In this document: in pieces, positions 52,501 through 62,702 of the stretch
How positions within the stretch are numbered: the stretch's first letter is position 1
How the letters are laid out: every line of letters starts with the position of its first letter
Source: Picochlorum sp. 'celeri'
Taxonomy: Eukaryota; Chlorophyta; Trebouxiophyceae
Direction: 5' to 3'
Length of the DNA stretch: 64,000 bases
Assembly (NCBI GenBank): GCA_010909725.1
Contig: JAACMV010000030.1
Span: 186,001 to 250,000 of the forward strand
Notes under the pieces: generated by a model
Database searches by the model: none
What the model saw: the letters and a program-made list of their open reading frames with translations, nothing else
What the model was told of the DNA's origin: nothing
Made by a program: the position numbers and the translations under genes

Positions 52501-54317
52501 GATCATTTCCTATCAATCCAGAAAGGCAGTTGAAGAATGTGACAAAAATACCATGATCTTTGATTCCCGTCACAACACCATATGATTTCATTCCTGCACT
52601 GGCGTCCTTGATAGAGGCTAAAATGGGTAGCTTGCTATCCACAAGAGTCTTCTTCAATGTTATGACGATCTTTTTCTTTCGCTTGTTGACTTCGAGGACT
52701 CTGCCCGAAATTGTCTGGCCAACTTTGAACTTCTTATGAGACCTCTTGTGGGCTGCATCTGAGAAATGGATTGCAGGGACAGATGCCTTGAGAGTTGGAG
52801 ATAGCTTCACAATCATCGAATACTCGTCCACTTTCTCGATTACTGCTGAAACTTTCAGACCAGGTTGAATCGCAGAGATATCCAAGAGGCTTCCATCTAC
52901 AATGGTGGGTTTTAATGACGCACTTGCAAGCCCATCAATTGGACGCAATCCAATCACTCGACATTTCACAATCTGTCCTGATTTGAAACGAGACTCTATA
53001 TCATCTATTTTACTGTCACTCAAATCCGATATGTGTGCAAACGCTGAGTAGAAATCAGGACCATCTTCAGCCTTTTTGCATGGCAGATTCAGACTGACAC
53101 CAAGGCCAGGATACACTCCCTTTACTATTGCATCATCATACACATCCCCTTTGGAGGGGAGTTTCGGAATAACAGACTTTACCAAGTGTGGTAAGAGCGA
53201 CAGGCCAATCTTTTTTGCCTCCACATCACAGAATAATATCCGTGCCTTGACCTTTTGACCTTCCTGAAACTTTGCCAAGTCCTGACCAAGATGGAACGGG
53301 TCTACCGTGCCGTTGAAAAACGTTAAAAATGACACAACGATCCCATCGGATAATATTTTCCCCACTTTCGCATTTACCATATAACCAGGCAGGAGCGAGC
53401 CTATGTTGACTCCAGACCATTCAGTGGTCATGGATGTATCAACATCTTTTGGGATACCAGTGACAATAGCATGCCCTTCATGCTTCATACTCTTCACCAT
53501 AACATCCAGTATACTACCTTCCAGATACTTTTTTACTGTATTCTTCTTCATCAGAAATCCCGTGGTACCTTTGATCCCAAAATCAACAATATACCCATGG
53601 TCTTCCACACTCTTCACACATGCTGTCAAGCAAGACCCCTCCCGTACAGCATCTCTATCAAGCCCTTTGTTAACACTAGATACTTTTGTACTCAGAAAAA
53701 TCTTCTTCTTTTCTTGCTTTCCACTCCCTTGCCCCGCGACATCCACAACAGAGCACCTCACATAGCTCCCAAGTGAAAAATATGCATTCAAGTGCAAAGA
53801 CTTGGTTCCCAAAGCATCCGCTCCACGTGGAATGTAGTCCGAAGCATTTTCTAAAATCACAGTACCACGTAGTCCGTGAGGAAGACTCACCGCCATTGAC
53901 GTTGGTGATATCTCTGTAATCATCCCCCAAAATTTCATGCCTGGCTTGACAGCTTTGAATTTCAAGAGTTCCACAAACTTTGGAACTTTCTCCATGACTG
54001 ACAGCGATTTGAAAAAATCATCCTCGTCCACATCAATTGAACTCTTGTCGCTCTTTCGCTTCTTCCTTTTCTTTAAATGGCCACCAATCTCACGCTCGAC
54101 TTCTGCCTCTGCCTCCTGCATGTCGTCCACGGCAGCAGTCATTCCGATGCCCTCGATTGGGTTTTACCACTATATATTCATGACATACCTCTCTAATTCG
54201 TTTCAATTCAACCGGAGCTATACCAGATCCTCCCCCTCGGGGAAAATTCTCTTCCTCCTCAACAGCATGACCGTCATGCATGGCTTGCGCAACCTTCTTG
54301 CCCTTTTTCATCTTCAT
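49549..54317 (-). CDS. RRP5-like S1-repeat protein lacking the C-terminal HAT domain
   Basis: Exons 54317-54189, 54115-51664, 51596-49549; introns 73 and 67 bp; 1542 residues. FPRGGGSGIAPVELKRIRE near the N-terminus is the RRP5 opening (FPRGG...L). About a dozen S1-like OB folds follow (e.g. GMKFWGMITEISP, ENGVVKRIEKFGVFVSIKD), ending LSLGLKPSYFELGDE, and then an acidic Asp/Glu/Ser tail and a stop. In yeast, plants and animals the last S1 is followed by acidic linker plus seven HAT/TPR repeats. These are absent here and no continuing exon is seen in the 140 bp before the next gene. RRP5 is an early pre-rRNA processing factor for both subunits. Confidence 0.9.
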
Positions 54318-54430
54318 TGACAGTCCTAATAGATTTTTATGATCTAAATTAAATTCATATTTTCAATATGATATGCAAGAACGGCAGTAATGGACGACAT
54401 CGTGTCCATTTTGATGACAACACTGTCTCA

Positions 54431-56035
54431 TCACTTGGTTGAGAGGGGGGAGGCCAATTTGCTTTGGAGCATGAGTAACCCAACATCAGAGAGAACAGCT
54501 TTGAAGTTGACTGATGGTTTACTCAATGTTCCCCTGATTGCAATGGAAAAAGGTTTTAGATCCTGGATATTCCTACCAATGACATGCTGTAATGTAGAGG
54601 AAGAAATCTGCACTATTGTGTCCATGGTTGCATCAGGTCCTGTCCCATTGATGGTTGCGCGAACACCAAGTTCAATTGGATACGATATTCCAGGAACCTG
54701 GAGGGATAGCGATGCAATATCTGATGCCACGGATGCTCCATTGTCGCTGACAATGACGGATGCTTCTGAAGATGAAATGGATACACTCATGTCCTTTTCA
54801 AGAGCGTGGCGAAACCCAGGATATTTTGAACCCATGGAGGCGTCGCTCAACATGGTTAAAACTCGGATCACATCCCGCAAGAGAGGCCCCTGCTCTACCT
54901 GAGCACTCCATGGAGCAACTTTGGCAATCATCCGTGTCGCCGGAAGAACCCCATCTTCCGAGGTGATTGACATTTTTATTGGCGATTCAGATATAACATG
55001 CACACCTCCAATAAATAAAGGGTTGATGAGTGCCATCACTGCATCCGAAAATGCTTGTGTGACTCTAGTATCAACATGGACTGGGGACTCTTCATCCAAG
55101 TATAACTCATCAGTATTGGTTTGAGACCCTTTCAGATCCAAATGAAACGCAGGTGAGTCCATATCAACCGCAACTCGGGACACGAGGCGTCGGTTTTTGT
55201 CGACACGAAGTGCTTGTTGAGACACTGACATGAACAGTCTTCCACCCATCAGTCGACTTATTTCTTCATTCAAACGAAGACGCCCCTCAGAAACAAAACA
55301 TGTAATTGTATCATCAATCACAATTTCTGCCGAGAAAGGATGGTTGACATGGACAGACCCTCTAAAAGCTTCTGGTAGCACTGGTTGTTCAATTGCTCCC
55401 AGCACCCCCGTCTTTTCTAATTCATTCAAAATTCTAATCTGCCCCCTCTCATCTGTTTCTAGATTCAAAACTGGATTATGAAGGAAAACCTCAGCCTTTT
55501 GATGCCGTCCAAGCATCTGCCATAGACTTTTTGAACTCTGTATGCGATCTATGGACAAGCACTCCTCTGCTCCGCAACCAACCCGTATATTCTTTACATA
55601 AGGCTTTTGTGTACGCCACCTCATATCAACAGAATCCACGTGTATGCTCACCGGTGCGACTTTATTGGCAACATACAGGGCAGCCCTCAAACCTCTTCTG
55701 CTTGAAAGAGCACAAGGCAAAATCCAGGCCATGGCAGCAGTACACGCAAGCACCCCAAGACTGACTCGACCCAATACAACACCAATCTTTGATATTCTTC
55801 CACGCATCCTCCCATGATGAGCACCATCATCATGAGAAGAAGACTGCTCTGCAAAGACAACCAGACCCACCACCCTTGTGTTCCTTCTTTTCAGTCTCGA
55901 TGGTACTACATTGGCGACACAATGTCTGCTCGGACCCATTATTCTGCTTCTCGAATGCGTTGAGACGCATGAAACCCGACACAGACCTCGTCTGCACGAG
56001 GGGTGTACAACGTGTGTACCCATAGAGACTTGCAT
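54431..56035 (-). CDS. Single-span AsmA-like protein, plastid-type leader, unknown
   Basis: 534 residues. Basic leader (~1-75), one membrane helix (VSLGVLACTAAMAWILPCAL, ~93-112), then a long beta-rich domain beginning KVAPVSIHVDSVDMRW and VGCGAEECLSIDRIQSSKSLWQMLGRHQKAEVFLHNPVL. The order helix-then-beta strands with LHNPxLxLxxD recalls AsmA/TamB-type lipid-transfer or translocon proteins (such as TIC236), but it is much shorter than TIC236. Function not assigned. Confidence 0.65.
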   Translation of the reverse strand: MQVSMGTHVVHPSCRRGLCRVSCVSTHSRSRIMGPSRHCVANVVPSRLKRRNTRVVGLVVFAEQSSSHDDGAHHGRMRGRISKIGVVLGRVSLGVLACTAAMAWILPCALSSRRGLRAALYVANKVAPVSIHVDSVDMRWRTQKPYVKNIRVGCGAEECLSIDRIQSSKSLWQMLGRHQKAEVFLHNPVLNLETDERGQIRILNELEKTGVLGAIEQPVLPEAFRGSVHVNHPFSAEIVIDDTITCFVSEGRLRLNEEISRLMGGRLFMSVSQQALRVDKNRRLVSRVAVDMDSPAFHLDLKGSQTNTDELYLDEESPVHVDTRVTQAFSDAVMALINPLFIGGVHVISESPIKMSITSEDGVLPATRMIAKVAPWSAQVEQGPLLRDVIRVLTMLSDASMGSKYPGFRHALEKDMSVSISSSEASVIVSDNGASVASDIASLSLQVPGISYPIELGVRATINGTGPDATMDTIVQISSSTLQHVIGRNIQDLKPFSIAIRGTLSKPSVNFKAVLSDVGLLMLQSKLASPLSTK

Positions 56036-56785
56036 CCCTTTTTTCCAGCACTTTGATATGCCAGTAGAAGCAATACCTCTAGTAGTAGTATCAATGCCAA
56101 TTCACATCAGTCACCTGCTCTCATTGTTTTTTCCAGTTGTATGCATCGCCATCCGCCTTTCGATCTTCTTGCTGCCTTTCGACCGGGTGAGCATGGCAAT
56201 CCTAGAGATGAGCGTCCCGAACGCCCGTCGTGGTACTGCACACCATCATCATTTGCACACCACAGCCAAGTGAAGAACCGAATCAATCAATACTAAATTG
56301 GTAAATATATTCTGAAATTGTATTTTTGGGATTGGTTATCGGCATTATTTTTGCGTATGGACACGCGTAGTTATTTGGCAAGGCCCAGCGCCCCATGCGT
56401 GTTCTGGTATTTGTATTAGAACAGTATTAACGGTTCCGTTTTACCCACAAAAGTTTCTAGGTGCGTTATTATATGTACTTAATGCCTCTCTGAGACTTTT
56501 GGGTGTCTTGCTCGATTAAGCGTTTTTCTCTGTTGGGTACTGCTGCTCTGCGTTTCTTCCAAGCGCGTGGCCAGCAATGCTTGAACAATTCTACATAAAT
56601 TTCCAATTGTGGAGACGTCACGGGGTGGGGAATGACTGGGGCGTATTTGTATGAAAGGGCTGCCCTAGGTCTCCACTGCCCTAGTGGTCGACACCTGTAA
56701 CGACAACCTTAGGGTATCTCAGGGTTTTATGATGTATCAAACTCACCATGTGATGTCTATGTCTATGTGATGCAGTGGTATTGTC
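56036..56785. other. Divergent intergenic region (AsmA-like / PP2C-like)
   Basis: 750 bp, no supported gene. A GATGCAG acceptor-like sequence lies 17 bp before the PP2C-like start, so a 5' UTR intron is possible. Confidence 0.45.
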
Positions 56786-58942
56786 ATGGAGAATAGTGGT
56801 TCGAGAGAGGGCTCTTCGTATGGTGGTGGTTGGAAGTATCCTACGTCTCCTGTGCAGTCATTGGATAAAAAAGGACATGGGTCCTCATTGGCGTTGGCAG
56901 CACTTGCTGAGGCGAACGCCAGTATGGCATCATCAGAGGGTCTTCATATAGGAATGATGAGCAGCCCTGACTATTCAAGGAATCAAGTTTTTGGTTTTGG
57001 TCAGCAGGATGGTGGTGGTCCGTTTGCATCTGCATTTCACAATGAAGAAGATGAGCAGTGTGATACGATTTCTGATAAAGTCACGGTGCATAAAGTGGAT
57101 GTGGCTGTTCGGATGGGATATTCTTGTAGGAAAAGGGACAAGGGGGTGGATGTGGGAGCGTGCGAGAGTGAAGTTGTCTCTGTTACGGGATTTGCAGGCA
57201 ATCCTTCCATCACCTTTGTTGGAGTTTTTGAGGGCCATGGTGAGTATGGCCGCCATGTTGCGTTGCTTGTAGCGTCTTTTGTGACCAAATATTTAGAAAA
57301 AAGTCTTAAAGAGATGGGCTTATTGAGCGATGAAGGAGTCAAGGCAGCTTTGCATGATGTTTCCAGTGCTGCAAACAAGCACCTCATCTCGTCAGGTATT
57401 GATGTGTCGGCTAGTGGCAGCACGGCATGTTTTGGGCTTCTTTTGTCAGATAAAGCATTTGTTGCTAATATTGGAAATGCTCGATGTCTTGTTGTGTCGG
57501 ATGATGCGTTGGGTAGAAGCCTTGTGGTGGAAAAGATTTCATGTGATGCAAACCCTAGCTCACCTGTGGAATTGGAACGAATACAAAATGCTGGAGGAAT
57601 TGTCGGTCGATTTGAGAATGAAGATGGGATTCCGTATGGATCTCTGAGAATATTTAAGGATGGAAGTAAAGTCGTTCCAGGCGTGACTTCGTCTAGGATA
57701 CTTGGGCATGAATCTGCACATTCTTGTGGCGCTGTTGCTGAACCTCTTGTTTGCGAGTATACTTTGAATGATAGGAATAAATTTGTTATTTTTGCCACAG
57801 AAGGAACATGGAATGCAATCCAAGACGAGGATGCTGCGAGAGTTGTCGCTCAGTTTGGAAAGTATCCCGTGGATGGTCTCACTGCCGCGGACTTGCTGAG
57901 TCATTTTGCTCAGAGTGCAAGCGAGCAGAAAAGTAGAGATGAAGAGATATCAGACGTTGCATTGGCAGTCATATATATGGGTACTTCGTTTGCTAAAGCA
58001 AAGCCTTCCAAGGATCTGCATGAAATGGATCTTGCTGTGTTTGCTGCTGCAACCTGCAATGAAGATGCATACATGTCTTCCAGAGAGCTGCAATATGCTG
58101 GTTGTATGGGTGAACAAAAATCAGCGGCGGATCGAACGTTTGTATTACTGGAGGCTTTGTGTCATTTGAATGAGAAGGAGATGTTTGAGATTAGTGAAAG
58201 GACGTCAAGTTTGACACTTGCTATGAGAGGAGAGTCTGGGGATTTACCAAATGCGCGCCAACCTGGCAGTACTTCTGAAGGAACCAGGCAGCCTAGCTTC
58301 GCGAGAGGGTCACAAGATGATACTTTTATTCCATCCCAAGCCATTGGGGTTCCTATATCGAAAGTTCGGATCAATTCGCAAAAGGCACATCAATCAGCAC
58401 CAATGAGCAGATTGTTATCAGGTGAAGAGGATCTCCCACCAATCAGGAAGGCTCAGCTGTCGTATATGAATTTAAATGGATCCCTTGAAGGGAATCATCT
58501 ATATTCGCAAAAGTCTCAGCCCGAAGCCTGGATGTTGGATGGCGTGGAAACACCAAGAAGCTCAGATAGCTGTGGATCAGGGTTGAAGGACGAAAAACCT
58601 CACAGGGGGGAATTACGCCATGAAGGAAAGGTACACAGAGGGATCCCGTGCTCTATCTCGTCCGTTGGCTTGCGTCTCTCATCAGACTCTGACGGCAGCA
58701 TCAGTCGCTTGGGTTCACTTGATGAATCGCTGTCCCTTGGGCTCCGCTCACTGGATATCTCAAGTCCAATGAAGGCTCGCATTGGCAGTGGATCTATTCA
58801 TAAAGGCGAAGTATCACCATTGCGTCACTCATCATTGTCAGTACCAAAAACGTCAAAAGCATTAGAAGGAACCAGTAATAACCAGGGATATCCCATCAGC
58901 AGGTCTTTTAGCAATGTCGTGGTGCTCAAGGACTTGCAGTGA
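56786..58942 (+). CDS. PP2C-like protein with degenerate catalytic site
   Basis: 718 residues. N-terminal Ser/Gly region, PP2C-like fold (~100-420), then a ~300-residue Ser-rich tail with repeated RxSS sites. Motif GVFDGHGG reads VGVFEGHGEYG, GSTA is kept (GSTACFGLLL), ASDGLWD reads FATEGTWN, and the final DNxT metal motif reads EEISDVALAVI. Three of the four metal aspartates are thus replaced or displaced, suggesting a pseudophosphatase or altered activity. Tail phosphorylation is plausible from composition. Confidence 0.8.
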   Translation: MENSGSREGSSYGGGWKYPTSPVQSLDKKGHGSSLALAALAEANASMASSEGLHIGMMSSPDYSRNQVFGFGQQDGGGPFASAFHNEEDEQCDTISDKVTVHKVDVAVRMGYSCRKRDKGVDVGACESEVVSVTGFAGNPSITFVGVFEGHGEYGRHVALLVASFVTKYLEKSLKEMGLLSDEGVKAALHDVSSAANKHLISSGIDVSASGSTACFGLLLSDKAFVANIGNARCLVVSDDALGRSLVVEKISCDANPSSPVELERIQNAGGIVGRFENEDGIPYGSLRIFKDGSKVVPGVTSSRILGHESAHSCGAVAEPLVCEYTLNDRNKFVIFATEGTWNAIQDEDAARVVAQFGKYPVDGLTAADLLSHFAQSASEQKSRDEEISDVALAVIYMGTSFAKAKPSKDLHEMDLAVFAAATCNEDAYMSSRELQYAGCMGEQKSAADRTFVLLEALCHLNEKEMFEISERTSSLTLAMRGESGDLPNARQPGSTSEGTRQPSFARGSQDDTFIPSQAIGVPISKVRINSQKAHQSAPMSRLLSGEEDLPPIRKAQLSYMNLNGSLEGNHLYSQKSQPEAWMLDGVETPRSSDSCGSGLKDEKPHRGELRHEGKVHRGIPCSISSVGLRLSSDSDGSISRLGSLDESLSLGLRSLDISSPMKARIGSGSIHKGEVSPLRHSSLSVPKTSKALEGTSNNQGYPISRSFSNVVVLKDLQ

Positions 58943-58997
58943 CACCATGTATAATCATTATTTGTTTGTTTGTTTCGTGTTACAATATTGATATGGA

Positions 58998-60807
58998 TCA
59001 CATATTTTCGAAATTCGTGACATTGAGTGCTTGCAACTGTCGAAGCTCCGATTCTGTGATGCCCAGCAAACAGTCGAACGACGCTCTCGTAACAAGTGGC
59101 TGAAGAATATCACTCAAATCCATTGGCTGATGGATCATCCTTTTCCACGTCTCATTCGACTTCTCATACACGTCTCCACCAAATGCACTCTTGAAAACAT
59201 GCGCAATCTGCTCCTCTCCAACATCCCGAGACACTGCAGCATCAAATGCCTCACAAAAGCTAGATGCAACACTATGCAGCATCCTCTCTCCTGCAAGACT
59301 CAAACTCCTCGCCGCATTGTCAGGCTCCATCTCAAACGGATCTCGAATATACAGATGATATGCTCTATACGTATCCATATCGTATTCATACGTGAATGCT
59401 GCATCCCAGCAATCAATCCTTAAATTCTGCATCAGAGAATCAGTCCTAATTGTACGCGGCATTGGTGGCAGCGAATCAGAATCAGAACTATGCGGCGATT
59501 TTGGCATCACGAATAGTATATCATCAGAGTCGAACCCAGGATACTTGTTCGTGTAAAAATCTTTCTGCAGCCCCGTGAAGTGTTTCACAAACCTCACAAA
59601 TGTGACAAACAACTCTGACAGAGTTTCCCTGTTCCTTGGCCTTTTACCTGACTCTCTATCTTTCACGAAATCAACAGCATATGACTGAAACTCTTTAATA
59701 TACCGACGCATTCTCTCTCGAAAACGAGAAAGCGACTGGTCCCCATCATTCTCAATGGGTCTACGTGACCCTCCCTCTGCCAACGGCACCACGTCCAACC
59801 TCGGCAACACAGGCACAGGCCGAGTTTGTAAATGAAACAGCACCAGCAGCTTGAGCGTATACGAATTCAGCATACCATGAGGAGCATCAACAAGCCCATG
59901 ATGCTCTGCCCACAGTTTCACCAACCTCACAAGTGCCAAATATTTGCTATCAATACTGCCAAGAATGGCCAGAATTGTAGATTTGAACCGAAACGATTCA
60001 CCCCCAACAATCACATCACAATGCACACCAGTAACAGAATCAGTGTAATGAAACACCGGAACCCGAGCATATATAATTCTCTCCAAATCCTTTGCCACAG
60101 CAGACGAAATCAGGCTATCTGCAAGCTCATGCAGAAATTTCTGCTTTGAAAACCTCGCCACATCAGCCAACCTCCCCTCCTCCCCCACGCCATCCCATGT
60201 ATTTTTAGGAGCATCATCAATCTTTCCATCAATGCATATATCTAAATCAGCCTTGCGATTATGCATCCCACAGGACGTTGAGCCAAACGCATAGCACACC
60301 AGCCGACTGCATGAGACGGGTCCAAATTCATATGTCCGATCAAGAATCGCCTGTAAACGATCCAAACACTTGGAATGGTTCTCACTCAATCCTTTGCACG
60401 TCTCATTCCGAAGCAATGCGTATAATAAATAGTCCATGGCCGTCAGAACCACTGCCTTGCTCTCTACTCCACTGCTCGACTCTGCCTGTGCCTTCAACGA
60501 CTCATTCAAGAACTCCACAGCCTCTGATCCAGCTCCATAATCATCCATACTGGTATATTCGCGTACAATTGTCATATCTTGGCACCCATATTCACCAGAA
60601 GCCAACAGCAAGGCATCGCCTTCCTGGCGTAGAATTTCTTTATGATGAAACGCATCAATCGTATCATCAGTCAGAATTTCAGATAAAGAATGTATTTTAT
60701 ATACCTACAAGGACACGGAATCATCGATGAATTGAAATCAGTCCAACATGTTGGAATTGTCACCACATTTTCAAATTCAAGCCAAAACCCACCGGTTGGC
60801 GCGACAT
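58998..60807 (-). CDS. Cid1-type non-canonical poly(A)/poly(U) polymerase
   Basis: Exon 1 60807-60793 (15 nt, MSRQP), 88-bp intron (GTGGGT...GTAG), exon 2 60704-58998; 573 residues. Nucleotidyltransferase core: YAFGSTSCGMHNRKADLDICID holds the GS and two catalytic Asp, third Asp in HCDVIVGGE. PAP-associated region: LVRLVKLWAEHHGL, GMLNSYTLKLLVLFHLQ. Family members add A or U tails to mRNA, snRNA or small RNA; the missing His-type nucleotide selector cannot be placed by eye, so A versus U is open. Confidence 0.85.
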
Positions 60808-61187
60808 CCAATCTCTTCTATCTAGATAAATATTACTATTGTAGCAAGTGATATAGGAATAGGTATGACAGACTGGTCATCTGGAGGTTTCTCATCAAGG
60901 AAAGTCTTGTGCTTTTTTTTTCAAGGACAGCCTGGCCAGCCTGGCCATCATAGCATGGGCATCAGTTTAGATTCCATATCTTGCTTGCCAGGGCAGTTTG
61001 CAAAAAAAGGACATCCATCCCCTACTTCTAGTATATAGACAATGTGGAATAGTTGATACTTGTCACATAGAAGAATCAAATGATAATAAAACAAATACAC
61101 AAGGCATACATGCTGATGCAGCAGCAGCAACAACAACAAGGACATGTAATGTACATTGTATTTTTTTCGCAAGACAACAAACGGGCA
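60808..61187. other. Intergenic with CAG/CAA microsatellite
   Basis: 380 bp. A (CAG)n(CAA)n tract at ~61117-61137. No gene seen. Confidence 0.5.
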
Positions 61188-62335
61188 TCAATCGTATCGC
61201 CCCATGGGAAAGAATTTAATCATCTCATATGCACTCAGAACAATGGCACAGGCTGGCACAGCCTTGGATGATCTCGCACTCCACCCTTTAAACAACCCAG
61301 CAAGCCCTTCAGATACGAAAATATCCTTCATCATGCTAAATGTCTTGACATTATTGGTATTGTACACCTGCATCCTTGTCTTGACGACATCAAATGGGGT
61401 GGTGATGGCACCTGCTATGGCACCAGACACTCCACCAGCAATCGCATTTGCTTCAAATACTTGCCATTCGGATGTAGGACCATCTTTAGGTACTAATTGC
61501 TCTCGCATAGGTTCTACCAGCGCCCAATACAGGCCTGAGAAGGGCACATCTCTCCACAACGTTGCCCCAACACCCCTCCATAAATGCTTCATCTGCCCCA
61601 CGCGAGATGCTAACGGCATCTTGGTATTGGTATTAGTATTGCTAGGAAGCATACGCCGATAATCCGTCATCGCATGCGACGACGAATCCAGCTTGTTGTG
61701 TTGAATCACACTTTGCACTCGCACCCGCATCAGTTCAATTGGACTGGTACAATACACCGCCACAGACCTCGCCGCTGTCCCTGCCAACAGCGGCGCATAA
61801 TACCCTGTCCCTTGTTTCTGCGCATATTCCAACATGGCATCATACAAGGGCAAATAAATGCCCACCATTGGCACCGCCATGGTCAGAGACAGCCTAGTAC
61901 CCCTCCACAACACACCAACACCTTCCTGACGAGCAATGCGTGTCAGCGCATCAATCGTTCCTCTGAATGGAACAGCTCCAGCGCCACCTGATGGCACTAT
62001 TTTGCTCGATGACGTGCATGCATCTCCATGGCCAGCCAACAGGGGTGTTGTCATCTGTCGAGACAATGCTTCTGGGTTCATCACATGGGATTGGATTCTC
62101 GTCTACACGATGATGCATTATTTTTGATATCATGAGAATATGTACAATCAAAGAAAAAACACTCTCACATACATACCTTGGCAACATCCAATGGATTCAC
62201 AACAACTGCAGATACAACAGAAGCCCCTGCTGCTGCAATACCTTGGTGAACCAAACTAATATGATGATGGTGATGCTCCTGTGCTGAACCTCCTCCTCGT
62301 CCTTGTTCTTCTATATCTGACCCATGTTCTACCAT
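61188..62335 (-). CDS. Mitochondrial carrier of the MTM1/SLC25A39-40 type
   Basis: Exons 62335-62177 and 62102-61188, 74-bp intron (GTATGT...GTAG), 357 residues. A His-rich pentad (HHHHH, residues 21-25) precedes three carrier repeats: NPLDVAK|TRIQSH (split by the intron), SPIELMRVRVQ and TPFDVVKTRMQ. Repeats and the long loop after repeat 1 match MTM1/SLC25A39, linked to mitochondrial glutathione and manganese/iron handling. Confidence 0.88.
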
Positions 62336-62702
62336 ACTGTAGACACAAAGGCGTCAAAGAAGACTGTCAAACCTACCACCACCACCACCACAGAAAGAAA
62401 GAGACCACCCGTCCTCGTCTGTACTACGTTTTCTATTAGCTCTGTACTCCTATGCACACAGACAAGGTGAACTAATGTAATAAAATATTTGATTACTGTT
62501 GAATGCACGTATCTTTGTCATATGGGAGGTGCACGCGTGACGTACAGCCATGCGTTGTATGTCTAAAAATGTCTAATCAAGGAATTCCTTGATTAGTAAA
62601 CAGAATTCGAACGTCGACATGTGTGGCTGGTTTCTGCATAATCCATACATACCTCACTACCCTATTCTGAAGTATTAATACAAATTAAATGGTACTGTAC
62701 CG
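62336..62702. other. Divergent intergenic region (MTM1-type carrier / ECTF protein)
   Basis: 367 bp between two starts, containing a perfect 24-bp palindrome. No gene seen. Confidence 0.5.
62573..62596. repeat. Perfect 24-bp palindrome
   Basis: CTAATCAAGGAA followed directly by its reverse complement, centred between two divergent genes. Could be a dimeric transcription-factor site or a cruciform; role unknown. Confidence 0.8.

Noticed and set aside
59535..59555. Sequence resembling a tRNA B box (GAGTCGAACCC)
   Set aside because: Lies in coding sequence of the Cid1-type gene and has no pairing arms or box A.
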